Shown here: in pieces, positions 47,061 to 55,264 of the stretch
Position numbering within the stretch: the first letter of the stretch is position 1
Layout: each line of letters opens with the position of its first letter
Notes under the pieces: generated by a model
Database searches by the model: none
Seen by the model: the letters and a program-made list of their open reading frames with translations, nothing else
Told to the model about the DNA's origin: nothing
Program-made: the position numbers and the translations under genes
DNA from: Domibacillus aminovorans
Lineage (GTDB): Bacteria > Bacillota > Bacilli > Bacillales > Domibacillaceae
DNA: 64,000 bases
Assembly: GCF_001643235.1 (NCBI RefSeq)
Contig: NZ_LQWY01000012.1
Span: 186,001 to 250,000, forward strand
Reading direction: 5' to 3'

Positions 47061-48080
47061 TTATTTCTTTTTCCCTTTCACATAATCTGCATCGAAAAGG
47101 AAAAGTCTCATCAATAAGATAAGTGACGGGATCAGCAAGAGCAGTCCTAGAATAAACGCAATAACGAGTGCCAACGCCATCGTTTCATTCGTTACATTTT
47201 CATGGACCGTAATATACGGATACAAAATGTATGGCAAATGAGATGCTCCATAGCCGAAAAAGGCGAAGAAAAACTGCAGCATCACCATAATAAAGGCCGT
47301 GCCGTATCTTTTCCCTGTATAAATAAACCAGGAAGCAATACCGAAGCAGAGGAGCGATAACCCGAACATCCACCAATATTCTGTTATGGCTTTATTGTAA
47401 TGTTCTGGATTGTGCATTTGCAGTGATATAAAGACGAGAAGGCTTGCCACAATTGTCGGCATGCTCCAGAACAGTGCAAACTGCCGGATCGTCCGGCGCG
47501 CTTGTCTGTCATCCGCACGATCTGCATAATACGTTAAAAACGTGGCGCTAATATACAAGACCGACACGATAGATAAAAAGACGACACTCCATGAAAATGG
47601 ACTCGTAAACAACTCTTTAGCAAGGAATGTCACTTTATCATCCGTAACGGCCAAGAAGTCTCCTTCTGAGATCGTCAATACTGTTGATAACGAAGCAGGA
47701 ATTAATAATCCTGTCGCTCCGTATAAGAAAAGGTAAAATATACTATCACGTGATCCATAATTATTAAACGCATAAAACGAACCACGAATCGCGAGCAAAA
47801 TAATTGCGACACTCGCTGGAATAAGAAGCGCTGTTCCGAAATAGTACGCCGTAGTCGGAAAAAAACCGACAATGCCGACGAAAAAGAACACGAAAAACAC
47901 GTTTGTTACTTCCCATACAGGTGATAAGTAACGTGAAATAAGATCATTCATAATATGGTCTTTTTTCTTCCACCTCGCATAGAAAGCGAAGAAACCGGCA
48001 CCGAAATCAATAGACGATACTATTAAATAGCCATACAAAAATGTCCATAGAACCGTGATCCCGAGAAGTTCTAAATTCAT
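47061..48080 (-). CDS. ythB: Cytochrome bd/bb'-type quinol oxidase subunit II
   Basis: The second membrane subunit of a quinol oxidase, 339 residues with about nine helices, starting MNLELLGITVLWTFLYGYLIVSSIDFGAGFFAFYARWK. It overlaps subunit I by four bases (ATGA). The closest counterpart I recall is YthB of B. subtilis (cytochrome bb') rather than CydB, judged by the partner gene. Confidence 0.85.
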   Translation of the reverse strand: MNLELLGITVLWTFLYGYLIVSSIDFGAGFFAFYARWKKKDHIMNDLISRYLSPVWEVTNVFFVFFFVGIVGFFPTTAYYFGTALLIPASVAIILLAIRGSFYAFNNYGSRDSIFYLFLYGATGLLIPASLSTVLTISEGDFLAVTDDKVTFLAKELFTSPFSWSVVFLSIVSVLYISATFLTYYADRADDRQARRTIRQFALFWSMPTIVASLLVFISLQMHNPEHYNKAITEYWWMFGLSLLCFGIASWFIYTGKRYGTAFIMVMLQFFFAFFGYGASHLPYILYPYITVHENVTNETMALALVIAFILGLLLLIPSLILLMRLFLFDADYVKGKKK

Positions 48081-49420
48081 GCTGATCCCTCCCCATTTGG
48101 AAAGCGTTTTTCAAGTTCCGCTTCCGCCGGCGAATTTTTAAACATTTTAATCAACACGACCACTGTCATCACACCGAGTACGAGGTAAAGCAGCGCAAAC
48201 ATGACAAACGTAATGCCTACATCATCATTTCTCGTCGCCGCTTCCGCTACTTTCATATAACCGCGTAAAATCCACGGCTGACGGCCCACTTCAGCTAAAA
48301 TCCAGCCCGATTCATAGGCAATGAGAGAAAGCGGCCCTGATGCAACAACCGCCCATAAAAGCGGCTTATTTAGTTCATTCCACTTTTTCACTTTACTCAT
48401 GATGACAAAGAGCGCCGTTATCGCCATGACGAACATACCAATGCTGACCATTATATCAAACATGTAGTGAATCCAAAGCGGCGGACGTTCATCTTCAGGC
48501 GTTTCATTTAAACCGATTACTTCCGTGTCAAATGAATTACCTGCAAGAAAGCTCAACAGTTTCGGAACACGAATTTCGTTTTCTATTTCGCCATCTTCAT
48601 TGAGTGTTCCGTAGAAAATAATATCTGCTCCTTCTTCCGTTTCAAAATGCCACTCAGCCGCTGCTAATTTTTCCGGCTGCACTTCCGCTAAAAATTTCGC
48701 TGATACATCGCCCGCAATGGCTGTAAGGACCGAGAAAATTAACGTGCACGTAACAGTTAAACGAAGCGCTTTTTGCTCGTATTGACCGCGTTTTCCTTTT
48801 AAAATGGCAAACGCCACAATCGCTGCTAAAATGGCCGCTGACGTCATATATGATGTCGAAACAACGTGGAACACTTTTGATGGTGTTGCTGGATTTAACA
48901 TCGCTGCTATCGGGTCAATGTTGATCGCCTGACCGTTTTTTAAATCAAATCCTTGCGGCGTATTCATAAATGCATTCACTGTCGTAATAAACAATGCAGA
49001 CGCCGATGACCCAATCATAACTGGAATTGTTAAGAGCCAGTGTGTCCATTTTCCTTTAAACCGGTCCCACGTGTATAAATAAATTCCAAGGAAAATTGCT
49101 TCAAAGAAAAACGCAAATGTTTCCATAAATAATGGCAAAGCAATAACCTGTCCCGCTACTTCCATAAAACTTGGCCATAACAGTGACAACTGTAAGCCAA
49201 TTGCAGTTCCCGTTACAACACCTACAGCGACTGTAATCGTAAAGCCACGTGCCCAGCGTCTTGCTAATAGTAAATAGTGCGGATCATTTTTCTTAATACC
49301 GATAAATTCAGCAATGGCAATCATAACCGGTACGCCGACACCGATCATCGCAAAAATAATATGAAACATTAATGTCATCGTTGTCAGCATCCGACTGAGC
49401 ATGACGCTATCGAGTTCCAT
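48077..49420 (-). CDS. ythA: Cytochrome bd/bb'-type quinol oxidase subunit I
   Basis: The heme-bearing subunit of a menaquinol oxidase, 447 residues. The N-terminal LSRMLTTMTLMFHIIFAMIGVGVPVMIAIAE holds the high-spin heme His, KVFHVVSTSYM the second heme His, and GWILAEVGRQPWIL the core signature. The quinol loop is short, as in the cyanide-insensitive (CIO/YthA) branch. GGAGGTCATATGA precedes the ATG. A Rex-type operator lies about 100 bases upstream. Confidence 0.88.
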   Translation of the reverse strand: MELDSVMLSRMLTTMTLMFHIIFAMIGVGVPVMIAIAEFIGIKKNDPHYLLLARRWARGFTITVAVGVVTGTAIGLQLSLLWPSFMEVAGQVIALPLFMETFAFFFEAIFLGIYLYTWDRFKGKWTHWLLTIPVMIGSSASALFITTVNAFMNTPQGFDLKNGQAINIDPIAAMLNPATPSKVFHVVSTSYMTSAAILAAIVAFAILKGKRGQYEQKALRLTVTCTLIFSVLTAIAGDVSAKFLAEVQPEKLAAAEWHFETEEGADIIFYGTLNEDGEIENEIRVPKLLSFLAGNSFDTEVIGLNETPEDERPPLWIHYMFDIMVSIGMFVMAITALFVIMSKVKKWNELNKPLLWAVVASGPLSLIAYESGWILAEVGRQPWILRGYMKVAEAATRNDDVGITFVMFALLYLVLGVMTVVVLIKMFKNSPAEAELEKRFPNGEGSA

Positions 49421-49520
49421 TCATATGACCTCCCGAGTGATTCAATTTAAATAAAATTATCACGCTACTCGTATTGTAAACCGAAAACAATAACAATGCT
49501 ATAAAGGGGGTATGACTATT

Positions 49521-49538
49521 TTGTGACAAACTTCACAA
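49521..49538. promoter_or_regulatory. Rex-type operator upstream of the quinol oxidase genes
   Basis: TTGTGACAAACTTCACAA contains inverted TTGTGA and TCACAA six bases apart, the arrangement recognised by the NADH-sensing repressor Rex (consensus TTGTGAANNNNTTCACAA). It lies 101-118 bases upstream of ythA, so the genes should be induced at low oxygen. Confidence 0.65.
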
Positions 49539-49594
49539 ACATGTCTAAAAAATTTTCTTCTCCTTGTTTATCCTTCTTTCATGTATAGAGACTT

Positions 49595-49626
49595 ATCGAG
49601 ACCTAACTTAGTTGTTAGGCCTCGAT
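49595..49626. terminator. Possible dapL terminator
   Basis: ATCGAG-A-CCTAAC and GTTAGGC-CTCGAT form a long imperfect stem 21 bases past the dapL stop. The T-run is poor. Confidence 0.5.
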
Positions 49627-49646
49627 GAACATGTCTTCTATATAAT

Positions 49647-50768
49647 TTACTTATGTCCAAGGGCGGTGAAATAGCGGGTAATAAACGAGATTGCCGTTTC
49701 AATGGCAGCTTCATCCGGGTTCAATTTTGCGTGGTGAAGGCCGTATTCAGAACCGACGCCCAGCCAGAACATCATGCCTGGTATTTCTTTTAGCATAAAG
49801 CCAAAATCTTCACCGGTCATCGCTTCACGTGAATGAACGAACTGAATATCCGTTTGCGCTTTGGCAAATTGAATAAATCGGTCCGTCACTGCTGGATCAT
49901 TAAATACTTGATAGTAGCCGCTGCCATTATCAATTTCCGACTCGCATTCAAAGGATGCTTCAATGCCTTTTAATAGTGCTTGAACACGTGCTTTTGCCTT
50001 CATCATCGCTTCCGGTGACAACGTGCGGATCGTCCCTTCTAGACGCGCATGCTCTGCAATGACATTTTGCACAGTACCAGCTGTCATTTTACCAATTGTT
50101 ACGACCGCGCTGTCGAGCGGATCGACGTTTCTAGACACGATCGATTGAAGCTGTGTAACGAAGTATGACGCTGCAACAACCATATCTTTCGTTTCATGCG
50201 GATAAGCTGCATGGCCGCCCTTCCCTTTAAAATCAATAAATAACTCTGACGTATTCGCGAACAAAAGACCTGGCTTTGTTGCAATAGTGCCAGCGGGATG
50301 TTCCGGCGCAATGTGTAGCGCATAAATTTCATCAGGCATCCATGCTTTTAATTCTTTAGACGCCATGAGCGGCTCTGCGCCACCCGGTCCTTCTTCTGCC
50401 GGCTGAAAGATAAAAACAAGATCGTCATTGATCGGATTTTCGGCGAAATGTGTAACAACACCGAGAGCAATGCTCATATGAAAGTCATGTCCACAGGCAT
50501 GCATCCGGCCTTCATGTATCGATGAAAACGGGAGATCTGTTTTTTCAGTAATCGGTAAACCATCAATATCAGTACGCCAGCCGATTGTTTTCGACGGTTT
50601 CAATCCTTTCATTTTAACAATAATGCCGGTACGCCACTTTTTTAGTTCGATCCGGTCCTGCGGCAATGTATGTAAATAGTTTAATAAATATTGTTGTGTT
50701 TTCTCCTCTTCAAAGCCAAGCTCCGGAATTTGATGGAGATCGCGGCGAATATCGACAAAACGGTTCAT
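49647..50768 (-). CDS. dapL: N-acetyldiaminopimelate deacetylase
   Basis: An M20 metallopeptidase-fold deacetylase giving LL-diaminopimelate in the acetylase branch of lysine and cell-wall synthesis. Length is 373 residues. [46 protein letters not shown] and [10 protein letters not shown] supply the metal ligands and the catalytic Glu. The ATG at 50768 has GGAGG nine bases upstream. It follows dapH. It is the ykuR counterpart. Confidence 0.93.
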   Translation of the reverse strand: MNRFVDIRRDLHQIPELGFEEEKTQQYLLNYLHTLPQDRIELKKWRTGIIVKMKGLKPSKTIGWRTDIDGLPITEKTDLPFSSIHEGRMHACGHDFHMSIALGVVTHFAENPINDDLVFIFQPAEEGPGGAEPLMASKELKAWMPDEIYALHIAPEHPAGTIATKPGLLFANTSELFIDFKGKGGHAAYPHETKDMVVAASYFVTQLQSIVSRNVDPLDSAVVTIGKMTAGTVQNVIAEHARLEGTIRTLSPEAMMKAKARVQALLKGIEASFECESEIDNGSGYYQVFNDPAVTDRFIQFAKAQTDIQFVHSREAMTGEDFGFMLKEIPGMMFWLGVGSEYGLHHAKLNPDEAAIETAISFITRYFTALGHK

Positions 50769-50793
50769 GTGCACAGTCCTCCTCTTTTTTAAA

Positions 50794-50826
50794 AAGAACG
50801 CGTAGGCAACTGCCCACGCGTTCTTC
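50794..50826 (-). terminator. Hairpin between dapH and dapL
   Basis: AAGAACGCGTGGGCA and TGCCTACGCGTTCTT (minus strand) form a 15-bp stem with one mismatch, a 3-base loop, and a following TTTTTAAAAAA, directly before the dapL ribosome site. It should reduce dapL transcription relative to dapH or protect the mRNA end. Confidence 0.75.
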
Positions 50827-50837
50827 CCTCACCGCTC

Positions 50838-51548
50838 TTACAGTTTGCGGAGTTCTTGAATAATTTCTGTTTTTGATTTTGTTTTATCATCAATTTGTTT
50901 AATAACGCGTGCTGGTGCTCCAACAGCAACCGAGAATGGCGGAATATCTTCTGTTACGATAGCGCCTGCTGCGATAACGGAACCTTCACCAATACGGCAG
51001 CCTTCAAGAACGACAGCATTTGCACCGATTAATACGTTATCTTCAAGTACAACTGGCGATGCGGATGGCGGCTCAATAACACCCGCTAGCACAGCTCCGG
51101 CACCAACGTGGCAATTTTTACCGACTGTTGCCCGGCCGCCAAGTATTGCATTCATGTCAATCATCGTGCCTTCACCAATAACAGCGCCGATGTTAATTGA
51201 AGCACCCATCATAATAACAGCATTGTCACCAATTTCAACTTGATCACGAATGATAGCACCCGGCTCAATACGCGCTGTAATATTTTTCATGTCGAGAAGC
51301 GGGATCGCTGAGTTGCGACGGTCGTTTTCAACAACGTAATCCGTCACTTTGTCTTTATTTTGCTCAAGTGCCTCTGATACTTCAGCCCACTCGCCAAATA
51401 CGACAACGGATTTACCTTCGCCAAACACTTTCGCAGAAGCGCCAAAGTTGATTCCTTCCACGTCACCGTTTACATATACTTTGACTGGTGTTGATTTCGT
51501 GCTGTTACTAATAAATGAAATAATTTCATGTGCATCCATCATTTTCAT
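50838..51548 (-). CDS. dapH: 2,3,4,5-tetrahydropyridine-2,6-dicarboxylate N-acetyltransferase
   Basis: It acetylates tetrahydrodipicolinate, the committed step of the acetylase route to diaminopimelate. Length is 236 residues: an N-terminal alpha-beta part and a left-handed beta-helix of hexapeptide repeats (about residues 95-205; [39 protein letters not shown]). AGGAGG lies 11 bases before the ATG. It is the ykuQ counterpart and heads dapH-dapL. Confidence 0.95.
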   Translation of the reverse strand: MKMMDAHEIISFISNSTKSTPVKVYVNGDVEGINFGASAKVFGEGKSVVVFGEWAEVSEALEQNKDKVTDYVVENDRRNSAIPLLDMKNITARIEPGAIIRDQVEIGDNAVIMMGASINIGAVIGEGTMIDMNAILGGRATVGKNCHVGAGAVLAGVIEPPSASPVVLEDNVLIGANAVVLEGCRIGEGSVIAAGAIVTEDIPPFSVAVGAPARVIKQIDDKTKSKTEIIQELRKL

Positions 51549-51593
51549 AATTATGTATTCCTCCTCAGACTTTTTATATTAAATTTTTCTGCT

Positions 51594-51612
51594 TTTACTT
51601 TACCAAAGTAAA
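51594..51612. promoter_or_regulatory. Operator-like palindrome upstream of dapH
   Basis: TTTACTTT, spacer ACC, AAAGTAAA is a perfect 8-3-8 palindrome in the 71-base gap between the ccpC stop and the dapH start. It is AT-rich and lacks a T-run on the gene strand. It may be an operator or a weak terminator of ccpC. Confidence 0.35.
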
Positions 51613-51619
51613 GCAATTT

Positions 51620-52510
51620 TCACAAGCAATTTTCATCCGATTTTTCCATAAACCGTTCAACCGTTTCAACAAATGCCTGCACTTGCCGCAGTTCAAACGC
51701 AGCATCATAGCCAAGCATCCACGTATCTCGCTGGATCGGTTCTCCGTCGCGGTCTAGAAGCGGCGTTTTATACAAATTATTTTCCTGATTTGAAAGCGTA
51801 ATCGCCGGCAAAATCGCATAGCCGATTCCATTAAACGCCATTTGACGGCACGTTTCAATTTGATCAACAACAATAGAACGCTTTGGTGTCACCTGAAATC
51901 GATTATGCCACCATTCCTGAATTTCCTGATCGTAATTTGAATCACTTTTAAACTGAATGAACGGTTTTTCTGTCGTTAATACTTCTTCTACATCCTGAAT
52001 GTCTTTATCAACTAAATAAAGCGGATCTTCAAACAAATGAATTTTTCGGCCTTTCCATTCAGGTGTGCCTCGAATGATCCCAATATGAACATCACCTTCA
52101 TACAGCTCTTTTAAAATTTCACTGCTCCAGCCCGTCATAAGTTGAATTTTCGCATACGGATATCGCTCAACAAAGAGTTTTAATACTTTTGGCAGCCAAT
52201 TTTGGCCGACAATGCTTGCACAAGCAATTTTTAGCGTTCCATGTACGTTTGGTTCCAGTGATTGCAATTCTTCGAGCAGTCGTTCTTTTTTCTCAAGCGT
52301 TTCTTTTGCATAATCAACAATAAGTTCACCTGCAGGCGTTAAAGACAGTCCTTTTGTTGAACGGTTAAATATTTTGTGCGCCCACTCTTTTTCAATCGTT
52401 TGAAGCCGCTGGGAAAGTGCCGGTTGAGAGACAAAAAGACGCTCGGCTGCTTTTCTCATATTCATTTCTTCTGCAAGCACCGTTAACAAGCGGATTTCTG
52501 AAAAGGACAT
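51620..52510 (-). CDS. ccpC: LysR-type regulator CcpC (citrate-responsive)
   Basis: CcpC represses citB (aconitase) and citZ (citrate synthase) in B. subtilis and responds to citrate. The 296 residues have an N-terminal winged helix (EEMNMRKAAERLFVSQPALSQRLQTIEKEWAHKIFNRS) and a ligand-binding domain. KIQLMTGWSSEILKELYEGDVHIGIIRGTPEWKGRKI is very like CcpC as I recall it. GGGGAAT lies at the end of the upstream MFS gene, with a six-base junction, so the two are co-transcribed. Confidence 0.9.
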   Translation of the reverse strand: MSFSEIRLLTVLAEEMNMRKAAERLFVSQPALSQRLQTIEKEWAHKIFNRSTKGLSLTPAGELIVDYAKETLEKKERLLEELQSLEPNVHGTLKIACASIVGQNWLPKVLKLFVERYPYAKIQLMTGWSSEILKELYEGDVHIGIIRGTPEWKGRKIHLFEDPLYLVDKDIQDVEEVLTTEKPFIQFKSDSNYDQEIQEWWHNRFQVTPKRSIVVDQIETCRQMAFNGIGYAILPAITLSNQENNLYKTPLLDRDGEPIQRDTWMLGYDAAFELRQVQAFVETVERFMEKSDENCL

Positions 52511-52515
52511 CTTTT

Positions 52516-53967
52516 TTATTCCCCTTTCTTCAAAAACAACAGCAGCATGAACGAAACCACTGCAAATAGAAATACGATCCAGTATACGACGTGAAGCGAT
52601 GTCGTCAACCCTTCGCTTAAAATGAAACGGGCGGATTCGCTCATCTGAACGCCTTCTCCAAGAAGCTCATTAATAGAATCAACGGTTAAATCATCAGACG
52701 CATCCGGATTGTTTTGCAAATAAGCAGTAAGACGAATATTCAATATACCACCAAGAAGTGCAGCACCGATCGTATTGCCAATATTGCGCATAAACATATT
52801 TGATGCCGTTGCCGCTCCCCGTTCATGCCAGTCGACGGCGTCTTGAATGGAGACAATAAAGGCTGTTGAAGTCAGACCCATGCCAATACCTGTTACAAAA
52901 GATGAAGCCGCTGCCCACCAAGGTCCGTAAGACGGATCCATAGAGGCGAACATAAGTCCACCCGTAAGCAGCGCCGCACCGCCAATCAATGTCGTCGTTC
53001 GATAGCCAGCAAACAAAATAAGCCTTCCAGACAACGATGAAGCAATCGGCCAACCAATAGACATAGCGGTTAATGTGAACCCTGCTATCGTTGCACTTTT
53101 CCCCATTACACTTTGCACATACATCGGTAAAAAGGTCGAAATGCCGATCAGCATAATCCCAGTCGTCAATGAGACAAGATTAGCGATTAAAATCGGACGC
53201 ATTTTCCATAAATGAAATGGCATCATCGGCACAGCTGTCCGCTGCTCATGAAAGACAAAGAAAACGAGTGAAATCATTCCGACAATGAGAAGCGGAATCA
53301 TGAAATCGGTTTTCCCTGCCTCGACAAGAAGATACATAAAAGATGAAATACTCATTAAAAACAAAACCGTTCCGATGTAATCAATATTTGGTTTCTTTTT
53401 CTCCACTTTTTCATGTAAAAAAAGAAATAGCATAATGATCGAAATAACGCCAAGCGGCACGTTCATCCAGAACACCCAGCGCCACGAAACAAATTCAACA
53501 AGCAATCCTCCCAGCGCTGGACCAGATACAGCAGAAATACCCCATACACTAGCTAAATAACCCTGTACTTTCGCCCGTTCTTCTTTCGTATAAATATCAC
53601 CGACAATCGTTGTCACCACCGGCATGATCGCCCCAGCGCCTATTCCTTGTATAAACCTAAATAAAATCATTTGCTCCATCGATGCTGCAAAGCCGCATAA
53701 AACAGAGCCAATTAAAAAGATCGCGATCCCGGCAAATAAAACCGGGCGGCGTCCAAAAATATCGGAAAGTTTTCCATATATTAAAACGGTCGCTGCGTTC
53801 ATTAACAAATAGGCTGAAAATACCCAGCTGTATAATGAAAAACTACCGAGGTCAGCTACAATATCCGGCATGGCCGTCGCCACAATTGTCGCTTCAATCG
53901 CGCTCATAAACATTGCCAGCATCACAGCAACTAGTACGAGGCGCTGGTTTGTTTGTCTTTCTTTCAT
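52516..53967 (-). CDS. MFS transporter, DHA2 family (14-helix drug exporter type)
   Basis: A proton-coupled exporter of 483 residues with about 14 membrane helices. MFMSAIEATIVATAMPDIVADLG is the DHA2 motif D1, YGKLSDIFGRRPVLFAGI is motif A, and FIQGIGAGAIMPVVTTIVGDIY is a typical helix 4 segment. The cargo cannot be read. It immediately precedes ccpC; B. subtilis has no transporter there. Only 52 bases separate it from darB, and these contain the darB terminator, so its own promoter is not obvious. Confidence 0.85.
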   Translation of the reverse strand: MKERQTNQRLVLVAVMLAMFMSAIEATIVATAMPDIVADLGSFSLYSWVFSAYLLMNAATVLIYGKLSDIFGRRPVLFAGIAIFLIGSVLCGFAASMEQMILFRFIQGIGAGAIMPVVTTIVGDIYTKEERAKVQGYLASVWGISAVSGPALGGLLVEFVSWRWVFWMNVPLGVISIIMLFLFLHEKVEKKKPNIDYIGTVLFLMSISSFMYLLVEAGKTDFMIPLLIVGMISLVFFVFHEQRTAVPMMPFHLWKMRPILIANLVSLTTGIMLIGISTFLPMYVQSVMGKSATIAGFTLTAMSIGWPIASSLSGRLILFAGYRTTTLIGGAALLTGGLMFASMDPSYGPWWAAASSFVTGIGMGLTSTAFIVSIQDAVDWHERGAATASNMFMRNIGNTIGAALLGGILNIRLTAYLQNNPDASDDLTVDSINELLGEGVQMSESARFILSEGLTTSLHVVYWIVFLFAVVSFMLLLFLKKGE

Positions 53968-53987
53968 AATTTGATCCTTCTTTCAAC

Positions 53988-54011
53988 AAAAAAAGACCCG
54001 CCCCTTAGGCA
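53988..54011 (-). terminator. darB terminator
   Basis: On the minus strand GATCTGCC, loop TAAG, GGCGGGTC pair with two G-U pairs and are followed by TTTTTTT, 8 bases past the darB stop and 20 bases before the exporter start. Confidence 0.8.
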
Positions 54012-54019
54012 GATCCCCG

Positions 54020-54460
54020 TTAATTCAGCTGATCGATGTAATGATTCAACTGTTTTAAAATGACCCGCCTCGTCAAAATCCCTTCAAAATAACCCTCTTC
54101 ATCGGTCACACACAAAAAAGGATGATTAATTAACAGACCGAGTGCTTTTCGAAAATGATCATGAACCGTTAAACTCGGCTTATCCACTGCCATGACTTCT
54201 TTCACTTTCATATGTTCAAGCCGTTCGAATTCAACTCGTTCAAGACCCAGTATTGCTTCCGTGATCATTGGGATACTGATTAAGCCTTCAAGACGGTACT
54301 TTGTGTCCAGCACAGGAATCGCCGTATAGCCGCTTTTTGTCAAAATGAGAAGCGCATGCTCGAGGCTGTTACCGCGCTGAACGAATGCTACTTTCTCCCC
54401 TGGAATAATGTAATCCATAATATTTGTCTGTAATACATCTTTGTTTGTGAAGGAAATCAT
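54020..54460 (-). CDS. darB: CBS-domain c-di-AMP-binding protein DarB (CbpB, YkuL)
   Basis: A stand-alone pair of CBS domains in 146 residues (about 15-70 and 80-140; GYTAIPVLDTKYRLEGLIS and FLCVTDEEGYFEGILTRR). In B. subtilis DarB without c-di-AMP stimulates Rel and the pyruvate carboxylase PycA. GGAG precedes the ATG. It corresponds to ykuL in position near ccpC. A cre-like box lies just upstream. Confidence 0.9.
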   Translation of the reverse strand: MISFTNKDVLQTNIMDYIIPGEKVAFVQRGNSLEHALLILTKSGYTAIPVLDTKYRLEGLISIPMITEAILGLERVEFERLEHMKVKEVMAVDKPSLTVHDHFRKALGLLINHPFLCVTDEEGYFEGILTRRVILKQLNHYIDQLN

Positions 54461-54481
54461 CTTGATTCTCCTTTTTCCTTT

Positions 54482-54495
54482 TGTAAGCGCTTAAC
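54482..54495. promoter_or_regulatory. cre-like CcpA box upstream of darB
   Basis: TGTAAGCGCTTAAC matches TGTAAGCGCTTACA at 12 of 14 bases, the two mismatches being the last bases. It lies 22-35 bases upstream of the darB start. Confidence 0.55.
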
Positions 54496-54541
54496 TTATC
54501 TTTTATTATAGCAAACCGTGTAAGCAATTCGCCAGGTAGAC

Positions 54542-54575
54542 GAGCCGTTCTTTTAAATTAAAAAAGATTCGGCTC
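54542..54575 (-). terminator. ykuJ terminator
   Basis: GAGCCG and CGGCTC close a long AT-rich stem (AATCTTTT / AAAAGAAC) 17 bases past the ykuJ stop. Confidence 0.7.
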
Positions 54576-54591
54576 ACAAATGGCAACTGTC

Positions 54592-54852
54592 TTATGCCTG
54601 TTCCTGCTGTTTCGCTTCTTGAAGCAGTTCGAAAATTTCAATCGCGGTCATGTCAATATCGTCAAACGGATATTTACTTCCTTTTCCATCTTTATCATAC
54701 ACTTCAAGTTCAAATGTATCTTTATTCGGGAAATATTTCACCTGACAAAGCATTTTTCCGTTCAACTCAAAAAGGCGTTGCTGCACTTCACCCTGCTCTC
54801 CGCCCTCCTGCAATGACTTTAAACGCTGTACAATTCCAACTAGTTGCGACAT
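54592..54852 (-). CDS. ykuJ: YkuJ family (DUF1797) protein
   Basis: A small soluble protein of 86 residues. MSQLVGIVQRLKSLQE and YPFDDIDMTAIEIFELLQE match the family, whose function is unknown. GGGGTCG lies before the ATG at 54852; the open frame upstream has no suitable start. B. subtilis ykuK and abbA, next in line there, are absent. Confidence 0.9.
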   Translation of the reverse strand: MSQLVGIVQRLKSLQEGGEQGEVQQRLFELNGKMLCQVKYFPNKDTFELEVYDKDGKGSKYPFDDIDMTAIEIFELLQEAKQQEQA

Positions 54853-54981
54853 ATATTGTCGACCCCTTTCGATTCGTAATCCATTAAGTAAGCACAAGAA
54901 ATATACCATACATCTATTTGATAATCCAACATTTTTATCCCTTTTTTTCACCGATTTCGCTCAAAAAGAGACGCCAAAAAA

Positions 54982-55209
54982 TTAGCGTCCCCTAAACCAA
55001 ACGATGAGAATAATACCTGCACAAATCACTGCGACGACCACGTACGTCCAGAAAATCGGATTGAGCGTATAAGGATGACTGCGTACGAGTACACCTAGAT
55101 TTTCATCCTTTACTTTTCCAGCTGATGCTCGTCTCATGACGGCCACTGTACCGAAAAGCCCGGCAAGCACAACGATTAAACCAATTAGAAAAAATGCGAT
55201 GACAGCCAC
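54982..55209 (-). CDS. Small two-helix membrane protein, function unknown
   Basis: A 75-residue protein with two membrane segments (IAFFLIGLIVVLAGLFGTVAV and FWTYVVVAVICAGIILIVWF) joined by a charged loop RRASAGKVKDENLGVLVRSHP. The GTG at 55209 is the only reasonable start and its ribosome site is weak (GAAGAATGAGAAG). A GACGC/GCGTC hairpin overlaps its stop and is followed by a T-run (54966-54991). I do not recognise it. Confidence 0.6.
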   Translation of the reverse strand: MAVIAFFLIGLIVVLAGLFGTVAVMRRASAGKVKDENLGVLVRSHPYTLNPIFWTYVVVAVICAGIILIVWFRGR

Positions 55210-55264
55210 CTTCTCATTCTTCGTGATATTTGCTAGTCTCCCCCGCTTTCCTTCTTCTTATACA

